DNA from: Cohnella cholangitidis
GTDB taxonomy: Bacteria > Bacillota > Bacilli > Paenibacillales > Paenibacillaceae
Length of the DNA stretch: 64,000 nucleotides
Reading direction: 5' to 3'
Assembly: GCF_014107495.1 (NCBI RefSeq)
Contig: NZ_CP041969.1
Coordinates: forward strand, 806,001-870,000
The notes beneath the pieces were generated by a model. It was not told the DNA's origin. It saw only the letters and a list, made by a program, of their open reading frames with translations, and searched no databases. Both the position numbers and the translations under genes were made by a program. Positions 38,803 to 48,365 of this stretch are shown piece by piece (the stretch's first letter is position 1; each line of letters begins with the position of its first letter).

Positions 38803-41800
38803 TTAGTGAGTCCCCTTGACGTCGAGATCTCCCGCGGACGTCTGATTTCCTGAAAATACGGTAAGCACAGGATATGGAAGAGCGCTGAAATCAAAAGTTT
38901 TTCCTGCAATTTTGGTTACGCCATTATTCCCTTTAAGAGAATACTGCAGCGCGTAAGTATCTCCGATCGCTTTAATATCCGCGGCCATTAGCAACACGGA
39001 AGTGTTATTCCTAAGAACCTCGATATTAGCCTGTATCGGACTGAACCCTTGTTTTACGGCAACCGCCGAAGACGGCAATCCGTAAGTGAAATGCCATCTT
39101 TGCCCTTGCTTCCCGAACGATTGCTCCCCGATAAGGCTGCTCGGGTTGTTGTTCGCCCCATTCGTACGCGAAGTTCCCATGAACGTGCGATTACGCTCGG
39201 TTAACGTCATGACCTGCGCATTCCCGAATAGATGCTGGCTTCCGAGTGGCTTCTTGAACTGATGCAAGTTATCGCCATCGTCGATATACGAGAATGAATG
39301 AATAACGTTCATGGTATTCGCGGCTTCCCCATCAGCATAATTACGCCTACTGAACTCGGCATCCCAATCCAGGGAATATTCATAGTCGTAAATATTGCTT
39401 TTAATGGCGTCCCAGTTCGGTTGAGCGGGAGCTCCGAATAAATTGATCGGTTTGTAAGAGCCGTTAACCTTCATGTAAATATCTACCGGCGTAACCGCTC
39501 CCGTCGTAAGATTGAGATGATAGTAATAAGGAACAATCTGTACGTAATTCACCGAATAATTGCCGAGCGTTTGAATATCCGCCAGAACGTTATAACCTAG
39601 TCTCACCGGTTGTCTTCGCAGTGCCGGAATATTGTTATGATCCGGAGTTAAAGGCAACGATAGCGGCTTCTGCCTCAAGTAAGGAAGCAACCCGTAATTA
39701 TCCAGGTAGTACACGCTAACGGCTTCTTCGCCCAAAATATTTTCGGTATCTCCGACGATGAATTTTTGTTTGCCGAGATCAACCTGCTTGACCAAATTTT
39801 TGACTATCCAGTCTGTCGGCTCCTTAGGCTCCTTAAACAAGTTAGAGAATCTAAAATCTCCCGTATCCTCGATTACCAGGTTGCCGATTCTCCCGACGAC
39901 GTCAATGTTCCAGCTCCCAATCGAACTATGCTTTGCGGCTAGGTTTTCATATCTGATTTTATTTTTGGGCGCGGTGTAATCCGGCGTGTCGGAGTTGATG
40001 GCGAACGAACGAAACTGAACCAACGCGCTTATGGCTTCGCTATTTGCCAATGGCACATAAAAATCGTAGATGCACCGAAAGCTCGCGCAGTTAACCGGCA
40101 AATCAATCCACTCATCAGGCGAATAGGTTTCCCCGTTATAATTCACGTAGAAATCGAATTTCACTTGCTTGGACTGCGTCCATTCGGTCGTATCCATATT
40201 ATCTACGAAGCCTTTGCCGGTAATTTCGCTCGCGTATGAAAGGCCTTGCGCGCCGTTTCCGTAGAAATCGCCGGTATTCGGAAAGAATATTTCGAATCCG
40301 TAATCGAGGTTAATGAAATTTCCCGCTTGGAACGTGCCATCCGGCGTAACGACCGGACTTCCCGGCGGATATTGAACCTCCACATATTCGTAAGCGTCTT
40401 CCGGCGGCTCCGTAATCGCCGGACTAACCAGCACTTTCGTTGTAATCGTAGGCGTTCCTTGGGCCGGGAAATCCGGCACGGTTATTTTGGCGTAACCGTT
40501 CCCCGGTTGACCGATTTGATAACCTCCGCCGGGTGCGGGCATGTTCGCGTTACCGGCATTTACTCCCGCGCCGGCAAGCGATCCCGACACGTAGGAAGAG
40601 CCGCCGTAGGACCATTTCGGATCGTCGCCATGATTCACTAATCCGCCGTAGTACCCTCCTCCTCCTCCTCCTTCGTCGTTCGGGTAACTGGATACGTGCC
40701 GCGAAGATTCGGCGTCCCCTCCATCGAATAAACTGCCAAGGTTGCTCGTGTTTCCCCCATAGGATGCTCCGCTGCCGGTCGTGTCGCCTCCGCCACCGCC
40801 TGCGACGATAATCCGGTTTTCTATGGCCGAACCGCCGAGCCGCATGTCCGTCGCGCCTCCACCGCCCGCTCCCGCGGAGCCAATGCCGTATCCGCCGCCG
40901 TTATATCCTGGCTGCTTAAAGCAATCGCATTGGTCTATGTTGGTCGTTCCGCTCTCGCCTTGTCCTCCGACATAGATCAGAAGCTTCTGTCCTTCCGACA
41001 AGATAACGCTGCCCTTTGCATAACCGCCGCGGTTATTCGCGCTAGCGGAGCCGACAGCGATGCCCCCTTGAGCTCCCCACGCTTCCAGATGGTAGAGACC
41101 GCTTCTAGGAGCCACGAACTCTTGGACGCTGCCGCTATAATTATAATTCTTTACTTCCCCCGTAACGGGAGGAAGATAATTCGGGTTATCGATTTCCCGT
41201 TCTTCGTATACGGGCGGACTTGGCGTAAATACGTATCCCTCTTTTAACCTCTTCTCGTATTCGACCGTCGGTTGCTGCAAATTACCGCCCAGCAGCTTCG
41301 CGTCGGCCGTTCTTTGGTCTCTGCCAGGAGCCAATGAGACGACGCGCGCATCCTCGACGGAGACCGGATTATGAACGAGAATGTTGTTTACTTTGCTGTG
41401 ACTATCCGAATAAGCGGACCTGAACTCCTCGCCTGGAGCTCCATATTCCCCTTGATATCCTGTGTCATATAGAAACGTGCTTCCCTTCTGAGGAAATGAA
41501 AGATATTCATAGAAAACATGGGACTCTCCGGTTACATACTCTCCATTGCGCTTCGTATCCGGAATATCGATATTCGTATTCATCAATCTCAAAGGCGCGG
41601 ACGGCCGAGCGGGTCTATTCAAGCCCGCCGGCTTTGAATCGAACACCGTCGAAACCGTGCCTAATCCGCCGACTCTCGAATACTTGCCGTTCACGTTGTA
41701 AAATTGTCCATTATACGATCCGATAGCAATCGTGTCTTTTTTGGACCACTTCGCAGCGGATAACGAATTGCTCGTCCACATGATTTCGAAGCTGGATTTA

Positions 41801-44448
41801 GGAACGTCGATATCTTCCGTCGTTTTTTTCGAAGGCCCCGTCTTCTCAAAGTACATGACCGATTGGTCGCCCTTGGACGTTTGCAGGATCAAGAAGTCGG
41901 AAACCACGGTCACGTCCGTCGTCATATTCCGGCGTTCCTCGAATTTCTCCTTCTCTTTGACGGGCCCGGCATCCGTATTGGCATGGGTATTGTCGGACGG
42001 ACCTTCATTCCAAACCACGTTGTCATGCTGCTCCGTCTCCAAGGAATACCTAAGCCGTCCGGCGGAGCTTGTGTTAGACGATGCGATATTAGCGAATACG
42101 TTAGGCTCTCCTTGCACGATCGAAGCCGTAAATTCTTCCGTATCCGTTAACTCCGCCATGCCGTCCACTCTCGATTTATTCAGCTTCCACACGTGAACTC
42201 TATTGATTTTCATATAATCGTAGTTCATCGTATGCGACCAATGATCATCGTAACCGCCGACCGTATGCACGTGCCCTGCTTGAACCCATCCGTATTCCGT
42301 GCCCATTACCGGAGGAGTCGTTTCCGTTCCCGGCACCTTGACATAGGGTCGGCTAACTGCCGTAACCGTTTCGGTAAATGTCGCACCGCTGTCGTCCGTT
42401 GCCGTTCTAGGCGTCGGCATTGGCGGTTGAACGTCCTGCGTGTAGCTGGCCGGAATCGGCGGCATTGACCATCCGCATGGAACAGGCGTAAAAAAGGACG
42501 TATAATTTCTGGCCGTACTTGCATCGGGAACGTATTCGACTTCGATATCCACGATAAATTCCGACCCCCCCGAGGCGAAGAACAGATTCCGCGTCGTCGG
42601 CGTTCCCGCCATCGCCTCGAACTGTTCCGCTCCGGGTTGCCCTTGCTTAATCTCGGACCAAAAAACAGGGGCGGAAAAATATTCGCCTATCAATGGGATG
42701 GGGGGATCTTCCTTATGAAAAAAAGTAACGCTATCGGGTTCCCCATCCGAACATTCGTAAGTGTACTTCGATCCATCATTGCGAACGCCTTCGATAAAAA
42801 TCTCCACATTGTATTCAAACGTTACTTTACTATTCTTCGGCACCGAATAGTTCGTCAGATCGTCGTAATACGTCAATGGAGTTCCTTTTAGATAATTCAT
42901 AAGATCCGCTTTCGTAACGCTAACGAAGCTGCCCGAAGGCTCGGGGCTGTCTTCCGCGGACCATATCGGACTACCCGTTCCGCCGCTTCTCGTCAATTTG
43001 ACTTTCATCTTTAATTTGCTTTCGTTGGTATTCGACAATAATTTCGTCCAATTATCCAGCTTCTTCTTTACGGTTTCTTTCATGGAGATTTGCAATTGCG
43101 ATTTTTTCCCGATCTTCTCCTTAACCTCTCCTTCGATCTCGGCCTTATTCGATATTCGTATGCTTTGAGAGCACTCGCATTCTACTCGCTTTATATTGTG
43201 GGAACCAGCCGCGATAATAAATCCGAAATACTCCGGACCGTCGAATTCCAAAGCCTGCATAATGCCCTTCAGGCTGGAAGCCGACCACACTCCGACCCCG
43301 CTGTCCGTACGGAAGATGTCGCCCGTTACGCCCGAATAACCCCAAGTGAAACCGTTATTCCGGTAATCATCGCCTCGTAAATCCGTATTTCGCTTACGGT
43401 TAGGCATTTCCCTGATCGCTAGGTCCGCCGCTTTCTTGATTAGCATTTTCGTATCGCTTTTCGCGGCGCCGGCAGGAAAATCGGGAGAATTCAGGTTGGT
43501 CTTGGGTGTACCCCCGTGCATCCACTGTACAAACTCGATGCTTGGAATGAACATCTTCGAATCGAAATGGGCAGGCGCGCTGAACCTGGCAACGGTATCG
43601 ACAGCGATTAGAATCGGCTTCTCCGACAATCCGACACCGTCAAGAAACCTGTTGATCGCCTCGGCATACTCGCCTCGCTGATCATCCGGCGACAAAGCAT
43701 ATAAAGTCATTAGTAAATCGACGTATTTTAAGTCCCCTTCTAAATCTTTTAAGGCATTACCGGTCAGTAGACAGGTTTTACATGTATATTCTTCTATTCG
43801 TTTTTCGATTTGAGTTTCATCTTTCAGAATATAATTCCATACTTTAGGTGCCCCCGAGGCTCCTATCGAATTGAATACATTTTTCCATCCGTTATTCTTG
43901 AGTTTCTTTAAGTCTATTCCCCCTGTCGCTGCAACAATAGATACTCTGTTTCTTAAACCCTCATAGTATAGATTCGGCAAAGGTCCATCAAACTCCACAA
44001 TCTTTCTTACCTTTTTGTCGAAATCAACTTTGTTATTTTCCCCTCTTTCGATCGTGACGAGGTCGCCCGAGCTAGCGTTCCACCAGCTATACGCCGAATC
44101 CGTCGTCCAACAAGAAGAAGGAATAAATATAATGGAACTTTCCAGCTTGGGAAAGTGATTGCTGAATTGAGCTTTTACCTTATTCACGATTTTGAGATCT
44201 GATGTATCCGTTTGAGCGTCGAACTGGTTCGCGGCAGCAAAGGTCTCGCTAATGACCGAAACTCGATACCCTACGAATCTGGGTGCTTGAAGACAAACTC
44301 CCCCGCCTCGGCCGGTGCTTCCGCCAGGAGAAATGATTTTAGACGTACCGACAACGGTTGCCGCCTCTACCTCATAAGGAGGCACAAGCGACAAGAACGA
44401 AGACATCAACATCGCGAGAAGCATCAGAATAGTTAAAGTTTTTTTCAC
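38803..44448 (-). CDS. Giant secreted protein with ALK/LTK-type glycine-rich domain
   Basis: A protein of 1881 residues from GTG 44448 (site AGGAGGGG) with a signal peptide (LTILMLLAMLMSSFLSLVPP). Residues about 1100-1320 form a glycine-rich domain of the ALK/LTK type: SGLYHLEAWGAQGG, GGYAKGSVILSEGQKLLIYV, GYNGGGYG, GAGGGGATDMRL, RIIVAGGGGG. The N-terminal 550 residues contain paired cysteines (CKTC, CECS). The rest has repeated beta-rich segments without recognised domains. There is no LPXTG or membrane anchor at the end. Size and position among pilin genes and SLH proteins suggest a surface adhesin or pilus-tip component. Function inferred only. Confidence 0.82.
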   Translation of the reverse strand: MKKTLTILMLLAMLMSSFLSLVPPYEVEAATVVGTSKIISPGGSTGRGGGVCLQAPRFVGYRVSVISETFAAANQFDAQTDTSDLKIVNKVKAQFSNHFPKLESSIIFIPSSCWTTDSAYSWWNASSGDLVTIERGENNKVDFDKKVRKIVEFDGPLPNLYYEGLRNRVSIVAATGGIDLKKLKNNGWKNVFNSIGASGAPKVWNYILKDETQIEKRIEEYTCKTCLLTGNALKDLEGDLKYVDLLMTLYALSPDDQRGEYAEAINRFLDGVGLSEKPILIAVDTVARFSAPAHFDSKMFIPSIEFVQWMHGGTPKTNLNSPDFPAGAAKSDTKMLIKKAADLAIREMPNRKRNTDLRGDDYRNNGFTWGYSGVTGDIFRTDSGVGVWSASSLKGIMQALEFDGPEYFGFIIAAGSHNIKRVECECSQSIRISNKAEIEGEVKEKIGKKSQLQISMKETVKKKLDNWTKLLSNTNESKLKMKVKLTRSGGTGSPIWSAEDSPEPSGSFVSVTKADLMNYLKGTPLTYYDDLTNYSVPKNSKVTFEYNVEIFIEGVRNDGSKYTYECSDGEPDSVTFFHKEDPPIPLIGEYFSAPVFWSEIKQGQPGAEQFEAMAGTPTTRNLFFASGGSEFIVDIEVEYVPDASTARNYTSFFTPVPCGWSMPPIPASYTQDVQPPMPTPRTATDDSGATFTETVTAVSRPYVKVPGTETTPPVMGTEYGWVQAGHVHTVGGYDDHWSHTMNYDYMKINRVHVWKLNKSRVDGMAELTDTEEFTASIVQGEPNVFANIASSNTSSAGRLRYSLETEQHDNVVWNEGPSDNTHANTDAGPVKEKEKFEERRNMTTDVTVVSDFLILQTSKGDQSVMYFEKTGPSKKTTEDIDVPKSSFEIMWTSNSLSAAKWSKKDTIAIGSYNGQFYNVNGKYSRVGGLGTVSTVFDSKPAGLNRPARPSAPLRLMNTNIDIPDTKRNGEYVTGESHVFYEYLSFPQKGSTFLYDTGYQGEYGAPGEEFRSAYSDSHSKVNNILVHNPVSVEDARVVSLAPGRDQRTADAKLLGGNLQQPTVEYEKRLKEGYVFTPSPPVYEEREIDNPNYLPPVTGEVKNYNYSGSVQEFVAPRSGLYHLEAWGAQGGIAVGSASANNRGGYAKGSVILSEGQKLLIYVGGQGESGTTNIDQCDCFKQPGYNGGGYGIGSAGAGGGGATDMRLGGSAIENRIIVAGGGGGDTTGSGASYGGNTSNLGSLFDGGDAESSRHVSSYPNDEGGGGGGYYGGLVNHGDDPKWSYGGSSYVSGSLAGAGVNAGNANMPAPGGGYQIGQPGNGYAKITVPDFPAQGTPTITTKVLVSPAITEPPEDAYEYVEVQYPPGSPVVTPDGTFQAGNFINLDYGFEIFFPNTGDFYGNGAQGLSYASEITGKGFVDNMDTTEWTQSKQVKFDFYVNYNGETYSPDEWIDLPVNCASFRCIYDFYVPLANSEAISALVQFRSFAINSDTPDYTAPKNKIRYENLAAKHSSIGSWNIDVVGRIGNLVIEDTGDFRFSNLFKEPKEPTDWIVKNLVKQVDLGKQKFIVGDTENILGEEAVSVYYLDNYGLLPYLRQKPLSLPLTPDHNNIPALRRQPVRLGYNVLADIQTLGNYSVNYVQIVPYYYHLNLTTGAVTPVDIYMKVNGSYKPINLFGAPAQPNWDAIKSNIYDYEYSLDWDAEFSRRNYADGEAANTMNVIHSFSYIDDGDNLHQFKKPLGSQHLFGNAQVMTLTERNRTFMGTSRTNGANNNPSSLIGEQSFGKQGQRWHFTYGLPSSAVAVKQGFSPIQANIEVLRNNTSVLLMAADIKAIGDTYALQYSLKGNNGVTKIAGKTFDFSALPYPVLTVFSGNQTSAGDLDVKGTH

Positions 44449-44469
44449 GAGAACCCCTCCTCCCTAGCG

Positions 44470-45444
44470 CTATTTCATGACTTCCAGATCCATATAATAT
44501 CCGGCCTCGGCTGCTTCTTCGATTGAAGTGAACAGATCAACCACCGTTACGGTCCCTTCATCCACCTTGTCGGCATACGCGTATAATGGCACGCCGCCCG
44601 GTTTATAACCGATAACCATGCGCGCGCCGACGATCTTCGTTCCCGAAACGCTGAAGCCGCTAATCGGCCTAGAAGTCGTTAGATTGACGCCTTGTACGAG
44701 CACAAGAAAGCTTGGACCTTCGATCGGATTGACTCCCGAGTTTTTCGTCAATTGACTAGGGATATAAAAAGCATTCCGCCAGTACGGATTCGTTTCGTTC
44801 ATCTCGTCGATGCTGTTGGCCATATCCTCCGAAACAAGGTTGCTCATGAGCGCTCTGGCGGTCACCTCGGTAAGGCCCGGCGGGATGCCTTCGGGCTTCG
44901 TCAAGCTGTTATTGTTTATCTTCAAGGAGTGCTTCAGCCCCATATTCAACGCGTAAATATCGGATCCGGAAGCATACAGATATGGCATCTTCATTCCGAA
45001 AACGAGATCCCAATCCCCATCGTTCACCTCGCCCCCAGGATTATCGGGATAATTGCCCCCGCCGTTGCGAACGAGCTGATGAGTAGCCATATAGTAACCG
45101 TCATTTGTGGCAACCGCAGCTACCGGAATGAAATCTTTTAACAAGGCTTTGTTCTGCTCCGTAGGCATCATATCGTAGTTAAAGCAAAACACATCCAAGA
45201 AGGCGTCCAGCGCGAGCTGCGGATCGACAGAAAACGAGAATTGGCCTTTGGTATAATCCATATCGAGGTTAGTCGTCTCCAGCATGGCCATCGCCCCCGC
45301 ATCGCTGGCATAGTCGATCGCATACGAGAGCTTGAGCTGCTCGATCTCGCTTTTTTCCTTCTGCACATAGACGATATAAGCGACGAGTAAGGCTGCGATG
45401 AAAACGACGGCGAGCATGTTTACGATTCCGAGATTTCTTCCCAT
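44470..45444 (-). CDS. Pilin-like membrane protein, TadE/TadG type
   Basis: The 324-residue protein has one N-terminal membrane segment (IVNMLAVVFIAALLVAYIVY) followed by a helix (LKLSYAIDYASDAGAMAML) and a large outer domain. This is the arrangement of TadE/TadG pseudopilins. The outer part has no recognised domain. It ends 21 bases before the giant protein starts, so the two are likely coexpressed. Confidence 0.72.
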   Translation of the reverse strand: MGRNLGIVNMLAVVFIAALLVAYIVYVQKEKSEIEQLKLSYAIDYASDAGAMAMLETTNLDMDYTKGQFSFSVDPQLALDAFLDVFCFNYDMMPTEQNKALLKDFIPVAAVATNDGYYMATHQLVRNGGGNYPDNPGGEVNDGDWDLVFGMKMPYLYASGSDIYALNMGLKHSLKINNNSLTKPEGIPPGLTEVTARALMSNLVSEDMANSIDEMNETNPYWRNAFYIPSQLTKNSGVNPIEGPSFLVLVQGVNLTTSRPISGFSVSGTKIVGARMVIGYKPGGVPLYAYADKVDEGTVTVVDLFTSIEEAAEAGYYMDLEVMK

Positions 45445-45451
45445 CGCCTGC

Positions 45452-45901
45452 CTACTTTCTCACCATGCCGGATAATGTCTGATCGAATTTGGCGGGCGTA
45501 ATGCGCAACAGTTGATTTTGCAATCTTTGCGCCCCCGTATAATCAATCGCTTTAACCGTTACTTTGATGATGTCCCCTTGGTTCCATTTGCTTATATCGT
45601 CGTTAAGCATATAGCTCGTTGCCGTGCTATTCGGCCCGTCCGGGTTGACGACCTTCATATATCTTCGGATCGTGGCGTCCATCGTCATGCCATGCGAGGA
45701 AATCGCGATATAGAAATCCTCTTTATCCTCGGGGGTGAGTCTTCCATTATCCGTCACTTTGTCAATCAGGTTAGTCATCTCGTTGAGCACGCTTCTGTTC
45801 ATTGTCAGATCCTTGCTCATCGTATTAATGACGAGCGGCCCTCCGGCAAGCAGCGTGAACGCGAGCAACACTCCCAATATTTTATTGAAAATGTCCGTCA
45901 T
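45452..45901 (-). CDS. Pilin-like membrane protein
   Basis: The 149-residue protein has an N-terminal membrane segment (ILGVLLAFTLLAGGPLVI) followed by a helix and a small outer domain with DATIRRYMKVVNPDG and KVTVKAIDYTGAQRLQ. The pattern fits a minor pseudopilin of the Tad group. Spacing to its neighbours is 7 and 13 bases. Confidence 0.7.
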   Translation of the reverse strand: MTDIFNKILGVLLAFTLLAGGPLVINTMSKDLTMNRSVLNEMTNLIDKVTDNGRLTPEDKEDFYIAISSHGMTMDATIRRYMKVVNPDGPNSTATSYMLNDDISKWNQGDIIKVTVKAIDYTGAQRLQNQLLRITPAKFDQTLSGMVRK

Positions 45902-45914
45902 GTTTAGACCCCCC

Positions 45915-46202
45915 TTACGCCCTGGCTAATCTCGACTCGTCGACCGCGTACAAAATTTCTTTGATCAGCACGCCGCAATAAATGTTCGTTTCCCCTGCCG
46001 CGTCCTTATACTTAATCATCGCTACGATACGTCCCTTGGCGCCTTTCTTTAACGGGCCGTATAGGTTTCGTTTATATTCGTTCTTCGGATCCAGATAGCG
46101 GAAAATATTTTCGGCGCTTTGGCCGCGCGCGCAGACGGGATCGGCGATGATGACGGACACGCCTTTCCTGAACGACGGAACGAGTAAACCGAACAACTTC
46201 AT
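45915..46202 (-). CDS. Small protein of unknown function in the pilin operon
   Basis: The 95-residue protein has no signal peptide or membrane segment. It is basic in the middle (KNEYKRNLYGPLKKGAKGR), with strands around VSVIIADPVC and NIYCGVLIKEILYAVDE. It lies between pilin-like genes with short gaps and a clear ribosome site. No family recognised. Confidence 0.62.
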   Translation of the reverse strand: MKLFGLLVPSFRKGVSVIIADPVCARGQSAENIFRYLDPKNEYKRNLYGPLKKGAKGRIVAMIKYKDAAGETNIYCGVLIKEILYAVDESRLARA

Positions 46203-46215
46203 CGGGTATTCCTCC

Positions 46216-46635
46216 TTATTGACGTTGTACGTCCCAGAACCTCAAGCCGGCCGCCCCCGAGAATAATTCCAGCTTTACCGGCACGTTGTCGGGCATTGCC
46301 GCTTTCGCTGCCCTAACGGTTGCGGCTCGATCGATAAAGAAGTTATCGTCTAACGGAATTTCGAAAGAGCCGTTAACGCTAAGTCTGATATTGTTCGGGC
46401 TAGGCGTATATTTGTCCGCGACGGCTAGCATCAGCAGCACATCATTAGTCGTAAGTTGCCGATTTTCCGGGATAATCTCGGCCTCGGTGACTCTAGCCGT
46501 CTTCTCGATCTGCACGTCGAAGCCGCCTACGTCGCCTTTAAGAAACGGAACCATGATAAACACCAAAATCGGCGTAAAGATAATCAACGCGGCTATTAGC
46601 GTAACAAAATCGAAAGCGTCATCCGCTTGTTCCAT
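46216..46635 (-). CDS. Pilin-like membrane protein
   Basis: The 139-residue protein has an N-terminal membrane segment (FVTLIAALIIFTPILVFIMV) and a compact outer domain (LTTNDVLLMLAVADKYTPSP, then RAATVRAAKAAMPDNVPVKL) that may be a small alpha/beta fold. The gene is separated by 2 bases from the next. Probably a minor pilin or pilus assembly protein. Confidence 0.68.
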   Translation of the reverse strand: MEQADDAFDFVTLIAALIIFTPILVFIMVPFLKGDVGGFDVQIEKTARVTEAEIIPENRQLTTNDVLLMLAVADKYTPSPNNIRLSVNGSFEIPLDDNFFIDRAATVRAAKAAMPDNVPVKLELFSGAAGLRFWDVQRQ

Positions 46636-46637
46636 CG

Positions 46638-47048
46638 TTATCCCTCCGTTACTTCGACTGTGTAGTAATCAAAATCGGAACGCGATGCATCTTCCGGCCC
46701 GTTCGTCACCGGTTCAACGCGCAATCTGACTTTGTTGTCCATGATTCTGGTTAAATCTTCTATGCTAGTTATGGATACGCCGAACGCCGCTCCCGATATC
46801 GATCGAACAGCGCCCACGTTTTTCGTTAATAGAATGTAAGCGGAAGCAGCGGGAATCGATGATTCGTAATTCCTCATCGCTCTTAATTCGGCCGCGTACG
46901 CCGAAGCTTGATTGTCCGCGATAACCGTTTGGGCGTTTCTGCCGAAATTTTGGCCTAGCGTGATGAACAACGCCAACATGGCGACTATGGCAGCGATGAT
47001 TACCATATTCACGGTAAGATGAATCCCATGGCTCACTTCGTTATCCAT
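46638..47048 (-). CDS. Pilin-like membrane protein
   Basis: The 136-residue protein has the typical N-terminal segment (LTVNMVIIAAIVAMLALFIT) continuing as an amphipathic helix (GRNAQTVIADNQASAYAAEL), as in type IV pilins, then a short beta region. It lies 2 bases upstream of the preceding pilin-like gene. No prepilin peptidase site of the usual Gly-Phe-x4-Glu form is evident. Confidence 0.7.
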   Translation of the reverse strand: MDNEVSHGIHLTVNMVIIAAIVAMLALFITLGQNFGRNAQTVIADNQASAYAAELRAMRNYESSIPAASAYILLTKNVGAVRSISGAAFGVSITSIEDLTRIMDNKVRLRVEPVTNGPEDASRSDFDYYTVEVTEG

Positions 47049-47050
47049 CT

Positions 47051-47485
47051 CTACTGCCTCCTGAAAATAATTTGTACGATGGCTCCGTTCGCATCCGGAA
47101 CTAACTCCGAGGTATATCGGTCGGTGGGATCGAAGAGCCCTCCGGCTACATTGTCTTTAACTAACTCCGATGTACGGAACTGCGAAGCCGGCGTTGCCTT
47201 ACTCCACTCTCTCGGACTTACGGGGCCACGTCCATAAACCGTAACCTTGGGCATGCCGTCGGATTCTGTAATAGCCGTTATCACGTCCGTCGGAAATAAA
47301 TTTATCGTTCCGTCGAATTGGTTATACTTCCGATACTCTTTGATATTCTCGACGGCAGCGTCGCTCTCTTGTTGAATATTCGCGCTCTCTCGTGCGAGCG
47401 AACCAAGCGTGATGATTAGAGTAAGCACGAGGGCAGCCGTCATGGCGCTAATACTCGCCCATATCGTCGTCGACCATTCGTTCAT
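47051..47485 (-). CDS. Pilin-like membrane protein
   Basis: The 144-residue protein has an N-terminal membrane helix (SAMTAALVLTLIITLGSLAR) and a beta region. Its end ELVPDANGAIVQIIFRRQ is clearly related to the end of the pilin encoded at 47602-48174 (ELIQDATGTIVGICFTQQ), so the two are paralogues. The site AAGGAGGAATC precedes the ATG. Confidence 0.74.
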   Translation of the reverse strand: MNEWSTTIWASISAMTAALVLTLIITLGSLARESANIQQESDAAVENIKEYRKYNQFDGTINLFPTDVITAITESDGMPKVTVYGRGPVSPREWSKATPASQFRTSELVKDNVAGGLFDPTDRYTSELVPDANGAIVQIIFRRQ

Positions 47486-47556
47486 ACCTGATTCCTCCTT
47501 ATCCTTTAGCCATAAATTTCAACTAAAATCTAGCAATTTCTATACTCTATAGGACA

Positions 47557-47577
47557 CACGAGCCAATATGGCTCGTG
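47557..47577 (-). other. Stem-loop behind the major pilin gene
   Basis: A perfect 9-bp stem CACGAGCCA/TGGCTCGTG with a 3-base loop, 25 bases after the stop of the pilin gene at 47602. There is no T-tract on the minus strand, so it is more likely an RNA-stabilising or processing element that raises pilin mRNA over its downstream neighbours than a terminator. Confidence 0.55.
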
Positions 47578-47601
47578 AATCCGAACAGTACAAAAAGCAA
47601 A

Positions 47602-48174
47602 CTATTGCTGCGTAAAGCAGATGCCGACTATCGTGCCGGTCGCATCTTGGATCAGTTCTGCCATAAACTTAGCGGTCGGTCTAATAAATGTGGGAGTTCC
47701 TGATCGGGTCGTCGGAATAATTAACATGTTATACTGTTCTGTTCCAGTAGTTTGTAAATTATGAGTGTAAAAGGAATTCGTTAGTGCTGCTTTAGACATA
47801 GTAACTGTTGTAAAAATTCTATTATCGCCAGAACCGCTTGGTGTTGAACCTACAAGCAGAGCGCCATAGTTATGGCCTTCTGCAGCAGCAGTAGTAGGTG
47901 TCGCCCTTAACGCCCTTGTCCTAACAACCATCGCCACCGGCCTGCCATCAAACAACTTAATCGCGGAAGTCACTTGCGTACCCGATAAGATCTTCTGGTC
48001 GTAATCATCAAATTGCGCCAACGACATCGAATCCATCGAGTTCTGCACCGTCGTAATCCCAGAGTTCGTCGTGCCTCTCGTAAAGCCCAGAATTACGAAA
48101 ATAACCGAAATAATAACCCCGATAACGATAAGCGCTATGGCTATCCTAGCGCCTGATCCCAATTCACCTTCCAT
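47602..48174 (-). CDS. Candidate major pilin of the Tad-like system
   Basis: The 190-residue protein has a hydrophobic N-terminal segment (ARIAIALIVIGVIISVIFVI) preceded by MEGELGSG, followed by a helix (STVQNSMDSMSLAQFDDY in form) and a Thr/Ser-rich outer domain. The gene is set apart from its neighbours by about 115 bases on the 3' side (with a stem-loop) and 60 on the 5' side, with a strong CGAGGAGTGAG site. This suggests high, separate expression, as for a major pilin. Its C-terminus is shared with the next pilin gene. Confidence 0.72.
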   Translation of the reverse strand: MEGELGSGARIAIALIVIGVIISVIFVILGFTRGTTNSGITTVQNSMDSMSLAQFDDYDQKILSGTQVTSAIKLFDGRPVAMVVRTRALRATPTTAAAEGHNYGALLVGSTPSGSGDNRIFTTVTMSKAALTNSFYTHNLQTTGTEQYNMLIIPTTRSGTPTFIRPTAKFMAELIQDATGTIVGICFTQQ

Positions 48175-48233
48175 TGTTTACTCACTCCTCGTTTTTTTAA
48201 GATTGTTTTTAAGATTTTTGCGCCAAGTACAAA

Positions 48234-48326
48234 TCAAGCTCTCTTGCGCGCGAACACGAAGACGCATATTCCGGCGATGACCAAGACGACTACCGCAACG
48301 ATGGGAATCCATGGCACATTGCTCAA
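48234..48326 (-). CDS. Tiny single-span membrane peptide (30 residues)
   Basis: A TTG start at 48324-48326, 6 bases after GGGGGTGAG, opens a 30-residue frame: MSNVPWIPIVAVVVLVIAGI, then CVFVFARKRA. One membrane helix and a positively charged end are clear. It sits between the tadB-C fusion and the major pilin gene, where Flp-pilin or small assembly peptides are found in Tad loci. Too short for family assignment, but the ribosome site and position support a real gene. Confidence 0.6.
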   Translation of the reverse strand: MSNVPWIPIVAVVVLVIAGICVFVFARKRA

Positions 48327-48365
48327 TTCGTACTCACCCCCTTAACGGAATCTATTGTGATCCTG

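Noticed and set aside
40490..41140. Glycine-codon-rich stretch as a DNA repeat or CRISPR-like array
   Set aside because: The repeats are at protein level within an open frame, with no constant spacing or direct DNA repeats.
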